From an uncultured Alphaproteobacteria bacterium (GTDB taxonomy: Bacteria > Pseudomonadota > Alphaproteobacteria > Caulobacterales > Aquidulcibacteraceae): DNA of 38,463 bases. Positions within the stretch are counted from its first letter, which is position 1, and each line of letters starts with the position of its first letter. The stretch is from contig CADEEA010000008.1 of the NCBI GenBank assembly GCA_902826245.1, positions 38,987 through 77,449 of the forward strand, written 5' to 3'. Below, piece after piece: positions 1 to 8,443 of the stretch. The position numbers were made by a program, and so were the translations under genes. The notes below the pieces were generated by a model. It was not told where the DNA came from and searched no databases. It saw only the letters and a list, made by a program, of their open reading frames with translations.

Positions 1-1464
1 GACGATCTCGGCCTCTCGCCCGATACGCTGCGCGCGGTGAAAGAGGGCGGGTACAACACCCCTACGCCGATCCAGGCCGCGGCAATTCCCGAAGTGCTGA
101 AGGGACGCGACATCCTCGGCATCGCCCAGACCGGCACCGGCAAGACCGCCGCTTTCGTGCTGCCGATGATCGACATTCTGGCCTCGGGCCGCTCTCGCGC
201 GCGCATGCCGCGCACCTTGATCCTGGAGCCGACGCGCGAGCTCGCCGCGCAGGTGGCGGAGAATTTCGACAAGTACGGCAAGTACCAGAAGCTCACCAAA
301 GCACTGCTGATCGGCGGGGTTTCGTTTGGCGACCAGGACGCGCTGCTCGCGCGCGGCGTCGACGTGCTGATCGCCACGCCGGGGCGGCTGCTCGATCACT
401 TCGAGCGCGGGAAGCTGCTGCTCACCGGCGTGCAAGTGATGGTGGTCGACGAGGCCGATCGCATGTTGGACATGGGCTTTATCCCCGATATCGAGCGCAT
501 CTTCAAACTGACGCCATTCACGCGCCAGACGTTGTTCTTCTCCGCCACCATGCCCCCAGAAATCACGCGGCTGACGGAAGCGTTTCTCTCCAGCCCCAAG
601 CGCATCGAGGCCTCGCGCCCCGCTACCGCAGCCGGCACCATCGAGCAGCGCATCATCCCCCTCCCCGGCGGCGATCCACGCACGCGCCGCGCGGCGCTGC
701 GGGCGGTGATGCAAAGCGCGAATGTTCGCAACGGCATCGTCTTTTGCAATCGCAAGACCGATGTCGACGTGGTGGCGCAATCATTGAAGCGGCACGGCTT
801 CAATGCGTCGCCCATTCACGGCGATCTCGAACAGAGCTTGCGCACAAAAACGCTCGACCGCTTCCGCACAGGCGATCTGCAATTCCTCATCGCTTCAGAT
901 GTGGCGGCGCGCGGTTTGGACATTCCCGATGTCAGCCACGTGTTCAATTACGAACCCCCGCGCACGCCCGACGATTACGTCCACCGCATCGGACGAACGG
1001 GGCGCGCCGGCAAGCAAGGCGCTTCGTTTACGTTGGTGTCCGCGCATGATCGCAAGAGCCTTGACGCCATCGAGAAATTGATGGGCAAGACGATCGAGGC
1101 GGCCATTATCGAGGGCGTGCCCACCGCGGCGATCGGCGATCCCAATGATCGCGGCGGCCGCGGAAGGCGCGCGGAAGAATTGAAGCGCGAGCATTCCAAA
1201 CGCATCTCTGAGAAAAAACAGCGCTTTCAGAAGCGCGATCCCGAACGCCCGCAAGCGGGCACCGAACCGATCGCAGCGGCTGAAGGCGGCGAGCGCGCTC
1301 CAGCGCCGGTGCAGCCGAAAGCCGCCGAAGCGAAGCCTGAGCGAGAGCGCTCGCCACGCCCACCCCGTCAGGGCCGCGAAAAAACACCCGGCCCGATCCC
1401 ACACCAGGATAAGGACACGCCAGGGTTCGGCGATAATCTGCCGGCGTTTCTGCGGAAGAAGTGA
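1..1464 (+). CDS. DEAD-box ATP-dependent RNA helicase, RhlE-like (5' end outside window)
   Basis: ATP-dependent RNA helicase of the DEAD-box family, probably acting in RNA remodelling such as ribosome assembly or mRNA decay. The frame is open to base 1 and the first codons read like the usual start of the helicase core, so the true start lies upstream of the window. Core motifs appear in order: Q motif (TPTPIQ), motif I (AQTGTGKT), Ia (PTRELAAQ), Ib (TPGRLLDH), II (DEAD), III (SAT) and VI (HRIGRTGRAG). After the RecA-like domains comes a tail of about 100 residues rich in Arg, Lys, Glu and Pro, ending in a PAFLRKK-type terminus, as in RhlE-type proteins. It converges on the aldehyde dehydrogenase gene with 7 bp between stop codons. 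The family is certain; the RhlE subtype is inferred. Confidence 0.95.
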   Translation, partial: DDLGLSPDTLRAVKEGGYNTPTPIQAAAIPEVLKGRDILGIAQTGTGKTAAFVLPMIDILASGRSRARMPRTLILEPTRELAAQVAENFDKYGKYQKLTKALLIGGVSFGDQDALLARGVDVLIATPGRLLDHFERGKLLLTGVQVMVVDEADRMLDMGFIPDIERIFKLTPFTRQTLFFSATMPPEITRLTEAFLSSPKRIEASRPATAAGTIEQRIIPLPGGDPRTRRAALRAVMQSANVRNGIVFCNRKTDVDVVAQSLKRHGFNASPIHGDLEQSLRTKTLDRFRTGDLQFLIASDVAARGLDIPDVSHVFNYEPPRTPDDYVHRIGRTGRAGKQGASFTLVSAHDRKSLDAIEKLMGKTIEAAIIEGVPTAAIGDPNDRGGRGRRAEELKREHSKRISEKKQRFQKRDPERPQAGTEPIAAAEGGERAPAPVQPKAAEAKPERERSPRPPRQGREKTPGPIPHQDKDTPGFGDNLPAFLRKK

Positions 1465-1471
1465 GCCGGAG

Positions 1472-2923
1472 CTACGCCTTCAACCGCGCCGCTATCTGCT
1501 TCTTAAACGCCGCGCCATAGGGCGGGCGGAACATGGCGATGATCTCGCTGTTGGTCTGGCGGTAAACCGCCTTCTCATGGCTGAACTCGAGAAAACCGCG
1601 ATGACCGTGATAGGCGCCGATGCCTGACGGGCCCACGCCGCCGAACGGCAGATTTTCCTGGCTGATGTGGAAGATCACATCGTTGATGGTGACCCCGCCG
1701 GAATGCGTACGCGAGAGCAGCGCCTCGCTCTCGCTCGCGTCGTCGCCGAAATAATACAGCCCCAACGGGCGTTCGCGTGCGTTCACTTCGGCGATGGCGT
1801 CCTCGAATGCGGTATAGGTTCGCACTGGCAACACTGGGCCGAAAATTTCTTCTTGCATCAGGCCCATGTCGTCGGTTGCATCCAGCACCAATGTCAGAGG
1901 AATTTTTCGGTGCTCCTGCTGGGTGAAATCCTCATTTGCGGGATTAATCTCGATCACCCGCGCGCCCTTGGATTTCGCATCGGCGACCAGGTTCTGCACG
2001 CGATCATGGTGGCGCTGATTGATCATGGCAGTGTAGTCTGGGTTGTCGCGGATGGTCGGGAACATCTTGGTTCCTGCCGCGACCGCCTCCCGGACGAACG
2101 CATCCAAATTCTCGCGCGGCGTAAGCACATAATCCGGCGCCAAGCATACTTGCCCCGCATTCATGGCTTTACCCGCCATGATGCGCGCTGCGCTCTTGGC
2201 CATGTCGGCGCTCCGACTGACAATCACCGGGCTTTTGCCGCCGAGCTCCAGAGTGACCGGCGTCAAATTCTCCGCGGCCGCGCGCATGACGTGGCGTCCG
2301 ACCGAAGTAGCCCCGGTGAAGATGAGATGATCGAAGGCAAGCCCCGCGAACGCCGCCCCGACATCTGCCCCGCCCAGCACCACCGCGAGCTCTTCCTCAT
2401 CGAAATAGAGATCGATCAGCCGCGCCATCAACGCGCCCGTCGCCGGCGTGAACTCGGAAGGCTTGAGCATCACGCGATTGCCCGCTCCCATCGCCCCGGC
2501 GATGGCGTCGAACGAAAGCTGCACCGGGAAGTTCCATGGCGTCATCACGCCCACGACGCCCTTGGGTTGATAGCGCACCTCCGCACGCGCGCCGAGCAAC
2601 CCAAGCGCTGCCGGCGTCACCTTGCGCTTCTGCGGCTTCATCCAGGCGTCGATATTGGCGCGGGCGTGCTTCAGCGGGGCGATCGCGGCGACGATGTCGG
2701 TGAGCATGCTCATCTCCGGCGACCGCGCCCCGAAATCCTCAACGAGCGCGGCGACCAATTCGTCGCGATGATTCAGCAACAATTGGATGGCGCGCGTGAG
2801 CCTGTCCTTGCGTTGGCGCGCATCGGGGGCGCCCTTCAATAGAGTGGCTCGTTTCTGCAGCGATAGGAGTTCCAGCATGCGCGCTTTGGCGTGCTCGACG
2901 GCGGGAAATGCGGGCTTGGTCAT
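1472..2923 (-). CDS. NAD(P)+-dependent aldehyde dehydrogenase, coniferyl aldehyde dehydrogenase-like
   Basis: Oxidises an aldehyde to the carboxylic acid; 483 residues. The signature ELGGKSP with the general-base Glu and the catalytic Cys in GQVCLAPD are both present, as is the PWNFP cofactor-side motif. The C-terminus (FSHEKAVYRQ region) resembles the coniferyl aldehyde dehydrogenase and long-chain ALDH group. The frame stays open to 3163, but I chose ATG 2923: it sits behind a GGAG about 9 bases upstream, gives the normal family length, and the extension looks like random translation. The gene is divergent from the diguanylate cyclase across about 150 bp. The natural substrate cannot be read from the sequence; hydrophobic or aromatic aldehydes are likely from the subfamily. 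Confidence 0.93.
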   Translation of the reverse strand: MTKPAFPAVEHAKARMLELLSLQKRATLLKGAPDARQRKDRLTRAIQLLLNHRDELVAALVEDFGARSPEMSMLTDIVAAIAPLKHARANIDAWMKPQKRKVTPAALGLLGARAEVRYQPKGVVGVMTPWNFPVQLSFDAIAGAMGAGNRVMLKPSEFTPATGALMARLIDLYFDEEELAVVLGGADVGAAFAGLAFDHLIFTGATSVGRHVMRAAAENLTPVTLELGGKSPVIVSRSADMAKSAARIMAGKAMNAGQVCLAPDYVLTPRENLDAFVREAVAAGTKMFPTIRDNPDYTAMINQRHHDRVQNLVADAKSKGARVIEINPANEDFTQQEHRKIPLTLVLDATDDMGLMQEEIFGPVLPVRTYTAFEDAIAEVNARERPLGLYYFGDDASESEALLSRTHSGGVTINDVIFHISQENLPFGGVGPSGIGAYHGHRGFLEFSHEKAVYRQTNSEIIAMFRPPYGAAFKKQIAARLKA

Positions 2924-3074
2924 GGGGGCGGCTCCGACGAAAGGCGAAGGGGAGTTTACCGCCCCGCCCCAGGGGAAGCGCAAACGGAAAATCGACGAAC
3001 GACTGCTCCGTTTAACCTCTCGGTCACCAACGTACCGATAGCTTCCCCGAGCGTCGTTTAGAGATGGGGTTGAA

Positions 3075-4130
3075 GTGGTGGCTTCGAGCAATGCCCTTAC
3101 TGGTCCAAAGGGTGTGAGCGCCGCGCAGGCGGCCCTACAGCAGATGCTCGCCAACGGCGTCACGCCGTCCTCATCCCATTACGAGGTGTGGCTCGAGTAT
3201 GAACTCAAGAGCAACCCGGCTCTGAGCGCGGCTATCGATGCGCGCAAGAGCTCCGGGAGCGCCCTTGACGATGATTTCACGTCCCAAATGCACGAGCAGC
3301 ATTTCGGCAATGCGAGCGCCTCGGCCCAGTTAGTGGTGACCGGCGAACGTCTGGCGCGCGACCTCAACCAGGTCGTTTCGTTCCTGAGACAAGCCGAAGA
3401 GAAGAGCGGCGATTACGGGCGCACCCTGGAGAGCGCGGCCACTGACCTCAATCGTGGGCTGGATACTGAGCAGATCCGCCAGATCGTCTCCAGTCTCGCT
3501 GCGGCCACGTTGGACATGGCCAATCACAACCAGCATCTGAACCAGCAACTTAGCAAATCGAGCCGCGAGATCGAGACGCTGCGGAGCAGCCTGGAATCGG
3601 TGCGTGTTGAGTCGTTAACGGATGCGCTGACAGGGTTGTCCAACCGGCGTATGTTCGACGAGACGTTGCGTATGCGCATCGAGGAGGCCCGCGCGCAGAA
3701 GACGCCGCTTTGCCTCATGCTGTGCGACATCGACCATTTCAAGCGATTCAACGACACCTGGGGCCACCACACCGGCGACCAAATCTTGCGGTTCCTCGCC
3801 AGCGCGATGCAGGCGCACGCCAGGCCTGACTTTCTCGTCGCACGCTATGGCGGTGAAGAATTCGCCATGATCATGCCGCGGGTGAGCGTGCAAGAGGCGG
3901 CCAAATTGGCCGATGCGATGCGCGACGCCATCCAGGCCAAGCGGCTGCGCAGGCGCTCCACCAATGAGGATCTCGGCCAAGTCACGGTCTCGCTAGGCGT
4001 CGCCCAGCTAACCCCGAGCGACACGCCGCAGGGGCTGATTGAGCGCTCGGACGCGTGCCTTTATTCCTCCAAACGCGGGGGCCGCAACCGCGTCACGACG
4101 GACGCGGCCCCCGTGCTTTACGTGGCTTAA
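3075..4130 (+). CDS. Diguanylate cyclase with N-terminal helical domain
   Basis: Makes cyclic di-GMP from two GTP. The C-terminal GGDEF domain (about residues 175-340) contains the active-site GGEEF at 259-263 and the substrate-binding DIDHFKRFND motif. The first 170 residues lack a signal peptide or membrane segment and look helical, with Gln/Ser/Glu-rich heptads just before the GGDEF domain; this fits a cytoplasmic protein dimerised by a coiled coil. The usual RxxD inhibitory site before GGEEF reads RPDF, so the Asp is displaced by one position and product inhibition may be weakened (inference). The start is one of two adjacent GTG codons (3075 or 3078) behind a purine-rich GAGATGGGG; no in-frame ATG is available nearby. 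Catalytic family is certain; the input signal is unknown. Confidence 0.93.
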   Translation: MVASSNALTGPKGVSAAQAALQQMLANGVTPSSSHYEVWLEYELKSNPALSAAIDARKSSGSALDDDFTSQMHEQHFGNASASAQLVVTGERLARDLNQVVSFLRQAEEKSGDYGRTLESAATDLNRGLDTEQIRQIVSSLAAATLDMANHNQHLNQQLSKSSREIETLRSSLESVRVESLTDALTGLSNRRMFDETLRMRIEEARAQKTPLCLMLCDIDHFKRFNDTWGHHTGDQILRFLASAMQAHARPDFLVARYGGEEFAMIMPRVSVQEAAKLADAMRDAIQAKRLRRRSTNEDLGQVTVSLGVAQLTPSDTPQGLIERSDACLYSSKRGGRNRVTTDAAPVLYVA

Positions 4131-4149
4131 CCAAGCTGAACTGCAGTTT

Positions 4150-4169
4150 TCTAACGTCTCGACGTTAGA
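4150..4169. promoter_or_regulatory. Perfect 9-bp inverted repeat (possible operator)
   Basis: The sequence is TCTAACGTC-TC-GACGTTAGA, two perfect 9-base arms around a 2-base centre. It sits 20 bases after the diguanylate cyclase stop and 8 bases before the start of the small membrane protein. The arms are not GC-rich and no T-tract follows on either strand, so an intrinsic terminator is unlikely. A dimeric repressor site controlling the small downstream gene is the simplest reading, but this is inference. Confidence 0.5.
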
Positions 4170-4177
4170 GTACGCGC

Positions 4178-4441
4178 ATGTTCGAACTCTCCTTGATCGC
4201 CCAGCCTCTGCGGATTTGGCTCGAAGGCGGCACTATCGCGGAGATCGTCGCGACGCCGGGATTCGGCATCCTGCTGCTACTGGCTGCAGTGGTGATCGTG
4301 CCCAGCCTCATCTTGCTCGGCATTGGCCATACTGACTGGCACGACACGCCGCTCGGCCGCTGGTTTGGGGCCAAGGAACCTGATCAAGACTGGAAGTATC
4401 GCGCGGGCGATGTCGACAAAGATGGGCTGATCGATTTCTGA
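4178..4441 (+). CDS. Small single-span membrane protein with C-terminal DxDxDG motif
   Basis: An 87-residue protein I do not recognise. An N-terminal amphipathic stretch is followed by one strong hydrophobic segment (about residues 28-49) rich in Leu, Ile and Val, then a hydrophilic tail. The tail ends in GDVDKDGLIDF; the DxDxDG pattern matches the start of an EF-hand-like calcium-binding loop, but the protein ends before the loop's twelfth position. The start ATG follows a perfect dyad by 8 bases, with no strong ribosome-binding site. It runs in the same direction as the diguanylate cyclase and converges on the TfoX-like gene with 8 bp between. It is probably a real gene because of the clear membrane segment and tight fit between neighbours. 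Confidence 0.65.
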   Translation: MFELSLIAQPLRIWLEGGTIAEIVATPGFGILLLLAAVVIVPSLILLGIGHTDWHDTPLGRWFGAKEPDQDWKYRAGDVDKDGLIDF

Positions 4442-4449
4442 GTTGAAGC

Positions 4450-4848
4450 TCAGGTCTTTGTCCCGCGCTTGGCCCCGCCCCCGGCCTTCGTTTTCGCCTT
4501 CGGTTTCGCAGACGCCTTTGCTAGCGCCAGCGCCTTGCCGCCCCAGCGCGCGGCTTCCTCCGGATCGTCCAAGGCCAAATCTGGCAGGCGCCAATAGCCC
4601 ATCTCGACTTTCTCGCCCGCCCGCGGTCCGCTTTGCGGCGTCCAGACGAACGGCCCCGAGCCGTGCTCGCGTAGCTCGGCTTTCAAAGCATCGTCGGCTT
4701 TGAGATAGATCGCCTCGTCGTTCACCAATAGCAAGAACATGAATCCGTCAGCATACCCGCCGGCGCCGCCGAACATCCGCTTTACTGTGATGGGTCCGAC
4801 CCCCGCAAACAGCTCCTTCACGTAATCATGGAAACTGCTCGACGACAT
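4450..4848 (-). CDS. TfoX N-terminal domain protein
   Basis: A 132-residue cytoplasmic protein with the TfoX/Sxy N-terminal domain (residues about 5-100): the pattern VKRMFGGAGGYADGFMF followed by IYLKAD is typical. There is no C-terminal TfoX domain, so it is the short single-domain form whose function is not established; it should not be assumed to control competence. The last 25 residues are Lys/Ala/Gly-rich, probably disordered. The frame continues upstream to 4908, but ATG 4848 was chosen because it lies 4 bp after the sufA stop and starts the conserved domain. It is the last gene of the Fe-S assembly operon, although its link to that pathway is only positional. Confidence 0.85.
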   Translation of the reverse strand: MSSSSFHDYVKELFAGVGPITVKRMFGGAGGYADGFMFLLLVNDEAIYLKADDALKAELREHGSGPFVWTPQSGPRAGEKVEMGYWRLPDLALDDPEEAARWGGKALALAKASAKPKAKTKAGGGAKRGTKT

Positions 4849-4852
4849 CGGC

Positions 4853-5227
4853 TTACGCCTCTTCGCTCGCCGCCACGATGGTGACGCTCTCGCCGCAGCC
4901 GCAGGCATCGGTCTGGTTCGGATTTCTGAACACGAAGCGCGAGGCTAGCCGCGTCGTCTCGTAATCGATCTCCGAGCCGAGCAGAAAGAGCACCGCATCG
5001 GCCTTCACGAGGATGCGCACGTCGCGATCCTCGACAATCTCGTCAAACGGCGCGGGCGCGTCGGCATAGTCCATGACGTATTCCATGCCGGCGCAGCCGC
5101 CATTCTTGACACCGACGCGGAGGTAAGCCTTGGCGGCGCCAGCCATCACTTCTTTCACGCGTGCGGCGGCGGCGTCAGACAGCGTCACGATCTTCGGACG
5201 CGGACGGCGGGGAGCAACTTCGATCAC
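4853..5227 (-). CDS. sufA: A-type Fe-S carrier protein SufA/IscA family
   Basis: Accepts nascent Fe-S clusters from the SufBCD scaffold and passes them to apoproteins. The 124-residue protein has the HesB/IscA fold and the three cluster-binding cysteines in the family pattern: one in NGGCAGMEY and two in the C-terminal CGCGES. The N-terminal 12 residues are a Pro/Arg-rich extension. GTG 5227 overlaps the sufT stop (GTGA), which implies translational coupling. Its place at the end of the suf gene order supports the SufA name over ErpA, though the sequence alone does not fully separate A-type paralogues. Confidence 0.92.
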   Translation of the reverse strand: MIEVAPRRPRPKIVTLSDAAAARVKEVMAGAAKAYLRVGVKNGGCAGMEYVMDYADAPAPFDEIVEDRDVRILVKADAVLFLLGSEIDYETTRLASRFVFRNPNQTDACGCGESVTIVAASEEA

Positions 5228-5574
5228 AACATGTTCAATTCTAACTTTGCTTCGTCGCTCATGCGCGCGGGCGTCCAGGGCGGGTCGAAGACGAGGTCCA
5301 CCTTCGCGCTGGTTACGCCATTCACCTTGAGCGCGGCCGCTTCAACCCAGCCCGGCATCTCACCGGCGACCGGACAACCCGGCGCGGTCAGCGTCATTTC
5401 GATGTCGACGTGCCCATTCTCGTCGATATCGGCCTTATAGATGAGGCCGAGTTCGTAGACGTCAACCGGGATTTCGGGATCGAACACGGTCTTGAACGCC
5501 GTCACCAGATCATCGGTGATGCGGTCAAGCTCGGCCTGCGGCAGAGTCGATGCGGGGGCGGCGGCGCCATCCAT
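5224..5574 (-). CDS. sufT: SUF system Fe-S assembly protein SufT (MIP18/DUF59 family)
   Basis: A 116-residue protein of the MIP18/DUF59 family, involved in maturation of Fe-S proteins alongside SUF. The family core is clear: the FDPEIPVDVYELGLIY motif and TAPGCPVAG with the conserved Cys, followed by VDLVFDPPWTP. It starts 3 bp after the sufS stop and overlaps sufA at its own end. No catalytic activity is established for the family; an auxiliary role in cluster assembly or transfer is the accepted view. Position between sufS and sufA is the usual alphaproteobacterial arrangement. Confidence 0.92.
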   Translation of the reverse strand: MDGAAAPASTLPQAELDRITDDLVTAFKTVFDPEIPVDVYELGLIYKADIDENGHVDIEMTLTAPGCPVAGEMPGWVEAAALKVNGVTSAKVDLVFDPPWTPARMSDEAKLELNML

Positions 5575-5577
5575 GGG

Positions 5578-6789
5578 TCAGCTCAGCATCTTGTGCGCCT
5601 TGTGCAGCGCTTCAAGGAAGACATCGATCTCCTCCATCTTATTATAGCAGGCAAAGCTGGCGCGCGCAGTGGCGTTCACGCCAAGGCGCGCCATGAGCGG
5701 CTGGGCGCAATGGTGTCCGGCGCGCACGGCGACACCCTGCCGGTCCAGGATTTGCGCCACGTCATGGGGGTGGGCGCCCGCCAAATTGAACGCCACGATT
5801 GCGCCCTTGTCCGCCGCCTGTCCGTATAGCTGCACCCAATTCATGGTGCGGAGCTCGTCCATCAAGCGGTCGCGTAGGGCGGCCTCATGCATTTCGGTGG
5901 CCGCGCGATCCTGTCCCTCGAGCCATGCAATCGCAGCCCCCAATCCAATGGCTTCCAGGATCGGCGGCGTGCCCGCCTCAAACCGGTGCGGCGGCTCGTT
6001 ATAGGTGACGCGCGCCTGCTCGACGATGTCGATCATCTCGCCGCCGCCTTCAAACGGGGCGAGCGCCGCAAGCCGTTCGGGTTTGCCGTAAAGCACGCCG
6101 ATGCCGGTGGGGCCGTAAAGTTTGTGGCCTGTGAACGCATAGAAATCGACGTCGAGGGCTTGAACATCGATGCGGCCGTGCACAATCGCTTGGCAACCAT
6201 CGAGCAGCACGGGAACGCCTTTGGCGTGCGCGATCTGCACGATCTGGGCGGCTGGCGTGCGTACGCCCAATACGTTCGACATGTGCGCGATCGCAACGAC
6301 CTTGGTTTTCGGCCCAATCAGAGCATCGAGCGCGCCGAGATCGACGCCTCCGTCATCGTCGACATCTAGCCATTTCAGCACGGCGCCCCTACGCTCGCGC
6401 AGGAAATGCCACGGCACGATATTCGAGTGATGCTCTATGACTGAGAGCACGATTTCGTCGCCGGCGCTGATCCCGAGTCCATTAGCGACGATATTGATCG
6501 CCTGCGTGCCGCTCTTGGTGAAAACGATGTTTTGCGGCGAAGGCGCGTGGATGAAGCGCGCGACCGCCGCCCGCGCGCCCTCATAAGCCTCTGTCGTCTC
6601 GTTGGCGAGCGCATGCAAGCCGCGATGGACGTTGGCGTACGAACCACGCATGGCCGCGACCATCGCTTCGATCACCGATTCTGGCTTCTGCGCGCTGGCG
6701 GCGTTGTCGAGATAGATCAACGGCCGGCCATGCACTTGACGCGACAGGATCGGAAATTGCGCGCGGATGCTCTCCACATCGAAGCTCAT
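5578..6789 (-). CDS. sufS: Cysteine desulfurase SufS (class V aminotransferase fold, PLP-dependent)
   Basis: Mobilises sulfur from L-cysteine as a persulfide for SufBCD. With ATG 6789 the protein is 403 residues. The PLP Schiff-base Lys is K223 in TGHKLYGPTG, and the catalytic Cys is C361 in the AGHHCAQ motif of group II desulfurases. The usual DGAQA motif reads DGCQA here, a conservative change. ATG 6789 overlaps the sufD stop (ATGA), which favours it over the in-frame ATG six codons upstream. No sufE is visible in the operon, so the sulfur acceptor would be encoded elsewhere or replaced. This is the second desulfurase in the same operon. Confidence 0.96.
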   Translation of the reverse strand: MSFDVESIRAQFPILSRQVHGRPLIYLDNAASAQKPESVIEAMVAAMRGSYANVHRGLHALANETTEAYEGARAAVARFIHAPSPQNIVFTKSGTQAINIVANGLGISAGDEIVLSVIEHHSNIVPWHFLRERRGAVLKWLDVDDDGGVDLGALDALIGPKTKVVAIAHMSNVLGVRTPAAQIVQIAHAKGVPVLLDGCQAIVHGRIDVQALDVDFYAFTGHKLYGPTGIGVLYGKPERLAALAPFEGGGEMIDIVEQARVTYNEPPHRFEAGTPPILEAIGLGAAIAWLEGQDRAATEMHEAALRDRLMDELRTMNWVQLYGQAADKGAIVAFNLAGAHPHDVAQILDRQGVAVRAGHHCAQPLMARLGVNATARASFACYNKMEEIDVFLEALHKAHKMLS

Positions 6790-7691
6790 GCCCCACCCCG
6801 CAACCACGCCTGCACACGCCCCTCGATCTCGCTTCGCACATCAACCGGCAACCAGCCTGGAACAGCCTCCAGCAAAAACGCCTCCGTCAGCAGCGCGCGC
6901 GCCTCTTCATCGGGCACGCCGCGCGATCGCAGGTAGAAAAGTGCGTTCTCGTCCATGCCCCCGGCGGTGTTGCCGTGCGCGCAAGCGACATCGTCAGCGT
7001 GAATCATCAGTTCTGGCCTGGCGAATATTTCCGCCCCCTCTTCCAGCAGCATGCCATGATGATATTGCCGCGCGTCCGTCTTCTGCGCGCCGCGCTCGAC
7101 CACGATCTTGCCTTGGAACACGCCGCGTCCGCCCTTGCGTGCAACGCCCTTGATGAGCTGCTTGGTCTTTCCGCCTGGCGTCTTGTGAGTCACCACAGAA
7201 GTGAGATCGGCGTGGCGGTTTTCGCCGCAGAGATAAAGTCCGTTCAGCTCCACTTCGCTGCGCGCGCCCTCGACATCCACATGGGTTTCGATGCGCGCCA
7301 GATTTGCGCCCTCGGTGATGATGAATTGACGGAACGCCGCGCCGTCGGAGAGCGAGACGCGCGCCACATCCAGGGTCACTTCGCCTCCCGTCTGCAGCAC
7401 TATCCGCGTCAGCTTCCCTCCTGGCAGGACTTGGATTTCCCGTGATCGCGCCCGCAAACCTGCCCCCGCGCCAATGCGGTCGATCAGGATTTCCTCCTCC
7501 CCCGCACGGACTTTGCCTAGCGCATGGGCGCCCTGTGCGACCGCTAACCGCTCAATGACGTTATCCAGCTTGCCCCATGCAAGAGCGGGGCGTTGTTGTT
7601 CGGTAGGCAACGCCACGTTTGCGAGCGCCGCCCGCAGATCGGAATATTTCCACGCTTCGACACGACGGTTAGGGAGTTCGGCGCGCTCCAT
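6786..7691 (-). CDS. sufD: Fe-S cluster assembly protein SufD (short form)
   Basis: Partner of SufB and SufC in the scaffold complex. It carries the N-terminal PNRRVEAWKYSDLR signature and the C-terminal SufBD core, including [21 protein letters not shown] with the conserved His. At about 301 residues it is clearly shorter than typical SufD (around 400-450), and the missing length lies in the N-terminal helical part and the early beta-helix; the C-terminal interface is complete. ATG 7691 overlaps the sufC stop by one base (TGATG); a GTG one codon upstream is an alternative start. No frameshift was seen, so it appears to be an intact compact form. Confidence 0.93.
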   Translation of the reverse strand: MERAELPNRRVEAWKYSDLRAALANVALPTEQQRPALAWGKLDNVIERLAVAQGAHALGKVRAGEEEILIDRIGAGAGLRARSREIQVLPGGKLTRIVLQTGGEVTLDVARVSLSDGAAFRQFIITEGANLARIETHVDVEGARSEVELNGLYLCGENRHADLTSVVTHKTPGGKTKQLIKGVARKGGRGVFQGKIVVERGAQKTDARQYHHGMLLEEGAEIFARPELMIHADDVACAHGNTAGGMDENALFYLRSRGVPDEEARALLTEAFLLEAVPGWLPVDVRSEIEGRVQAWLRGGA

Positions 7692-8443
7692 CACGCCGCC
7701 CTCAGATATTTGTCATAACCGTCGCGCTCGAGCTCCAGCGCCAGTTCCGGCCCGCCGCTCGCGGCGATGCGTCCGTTCGCCAGAACATGCACGCGGTCAG
7801 GCTTGATGTAATCCAGCAGGCGTTGATAGTGCGTGATCACCAAAAACCCGCGATCTGGCGCACGCATCGCGTTGATGTTCTCCGCCACCAGTTTCAGCGC
7901 ATCGATGTCGAGACCCGAGTCCGTCTCGTCGAGAATGGCGAAGCGCGGCTGCAGCACGGCCATCTGCAGCGCCTCGAAGCGCTTCTTCTCACCGCCGGAA
8001 AAACCTACGTTCAGCGGCCGCTTCAGCATTTCATCGCCGATATTAAGCGCTTGCGCTTTCTCACGCATCAGTTTCAGCAATGCCGGCGCGGGCATCGGCT
8101 CAAGCCCGCGCGCCTTGCGCTGGGCGTTGAGCGCAGCTTTCAGGAACGCGATCGCCGAAAGCCCCGGTATCTCCACGGGATACTGGAACGAGAGGAACAA
8201 GCCTTTCGCGGCGCGCTCTTCCGGCGAAAGCGTCAGCAGGTCCGCGCCGTCGAGACGTGCGCCGCCAGCGGTCACCTCGTAGCCGCCGCGTCCGGCAAGC
8301 GCATAAGCAAACGTGGACTTGCCCGAACCGTTCGGGCCCATGATCGCGTGCGTCTCGCCCGCCGGCACAGTGAGCGTTAGTCCCGTGAGTATCGTCGCGC
8401 CGCTGACGGAAACATGGAGATTGTCTACTTCAAGCATACTCAT
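7691..8443 (-). CDS. sufC: Fe-S cluster assembly ATPase SufC
   Basis: ABC-type ATPase that powers the SufBCD scaffold. The 250-residue protein shows Walker A (GPNGSGKST), the signature region (GFSGGEKKR), Walker B with catalytic Glu (FAILDETDSGLD) and the switch His (VITHYQRLL). These are SufC-specific forms; it lacks transmembrane segments. The frame remains open to 8548, but ATG 8443 overlaps the stop of the upstream lipoprotein gene (ATGA), and the upstream residues do not belong to the family. A second ATG at 8437, behind GGGGGG, is possible. It is separated from sufB by the lipoprotein gene but remains translationally coupled to it. Confidence 0.96.
   Translation of the reverse strand: MSMLEVDNLHVSVSGATILTGLTLTVPAGETHAIMGPNGSGKSTFAYALAGRGGYEVTAGGARLDGADLLTLSPEERAAKGLFLSFQYPVEIPGLSAIAFLKAALNAQRKARGLEPMPAPALLKLMREKAQALNIGDEMLKRPLNVGFSGGEKKRFEALQMAVLQPRFAILDETDSGLDIDALKLVAENINAMRAPDRGFLVITHYQRLLDYIKPDRVHVLANGRIAASGGPELALELERDGYDKYLRAA

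Noticed and set aside
1667..2842. 391-codon open frame on the plus strand opposite the aldehyde dehydrogenase
   Set aside because: It is antisense to a clear ALDH gene, has Arg/His-rich random composition and no recognisable motif; such long shadow frames are common in GC-rich DNA.
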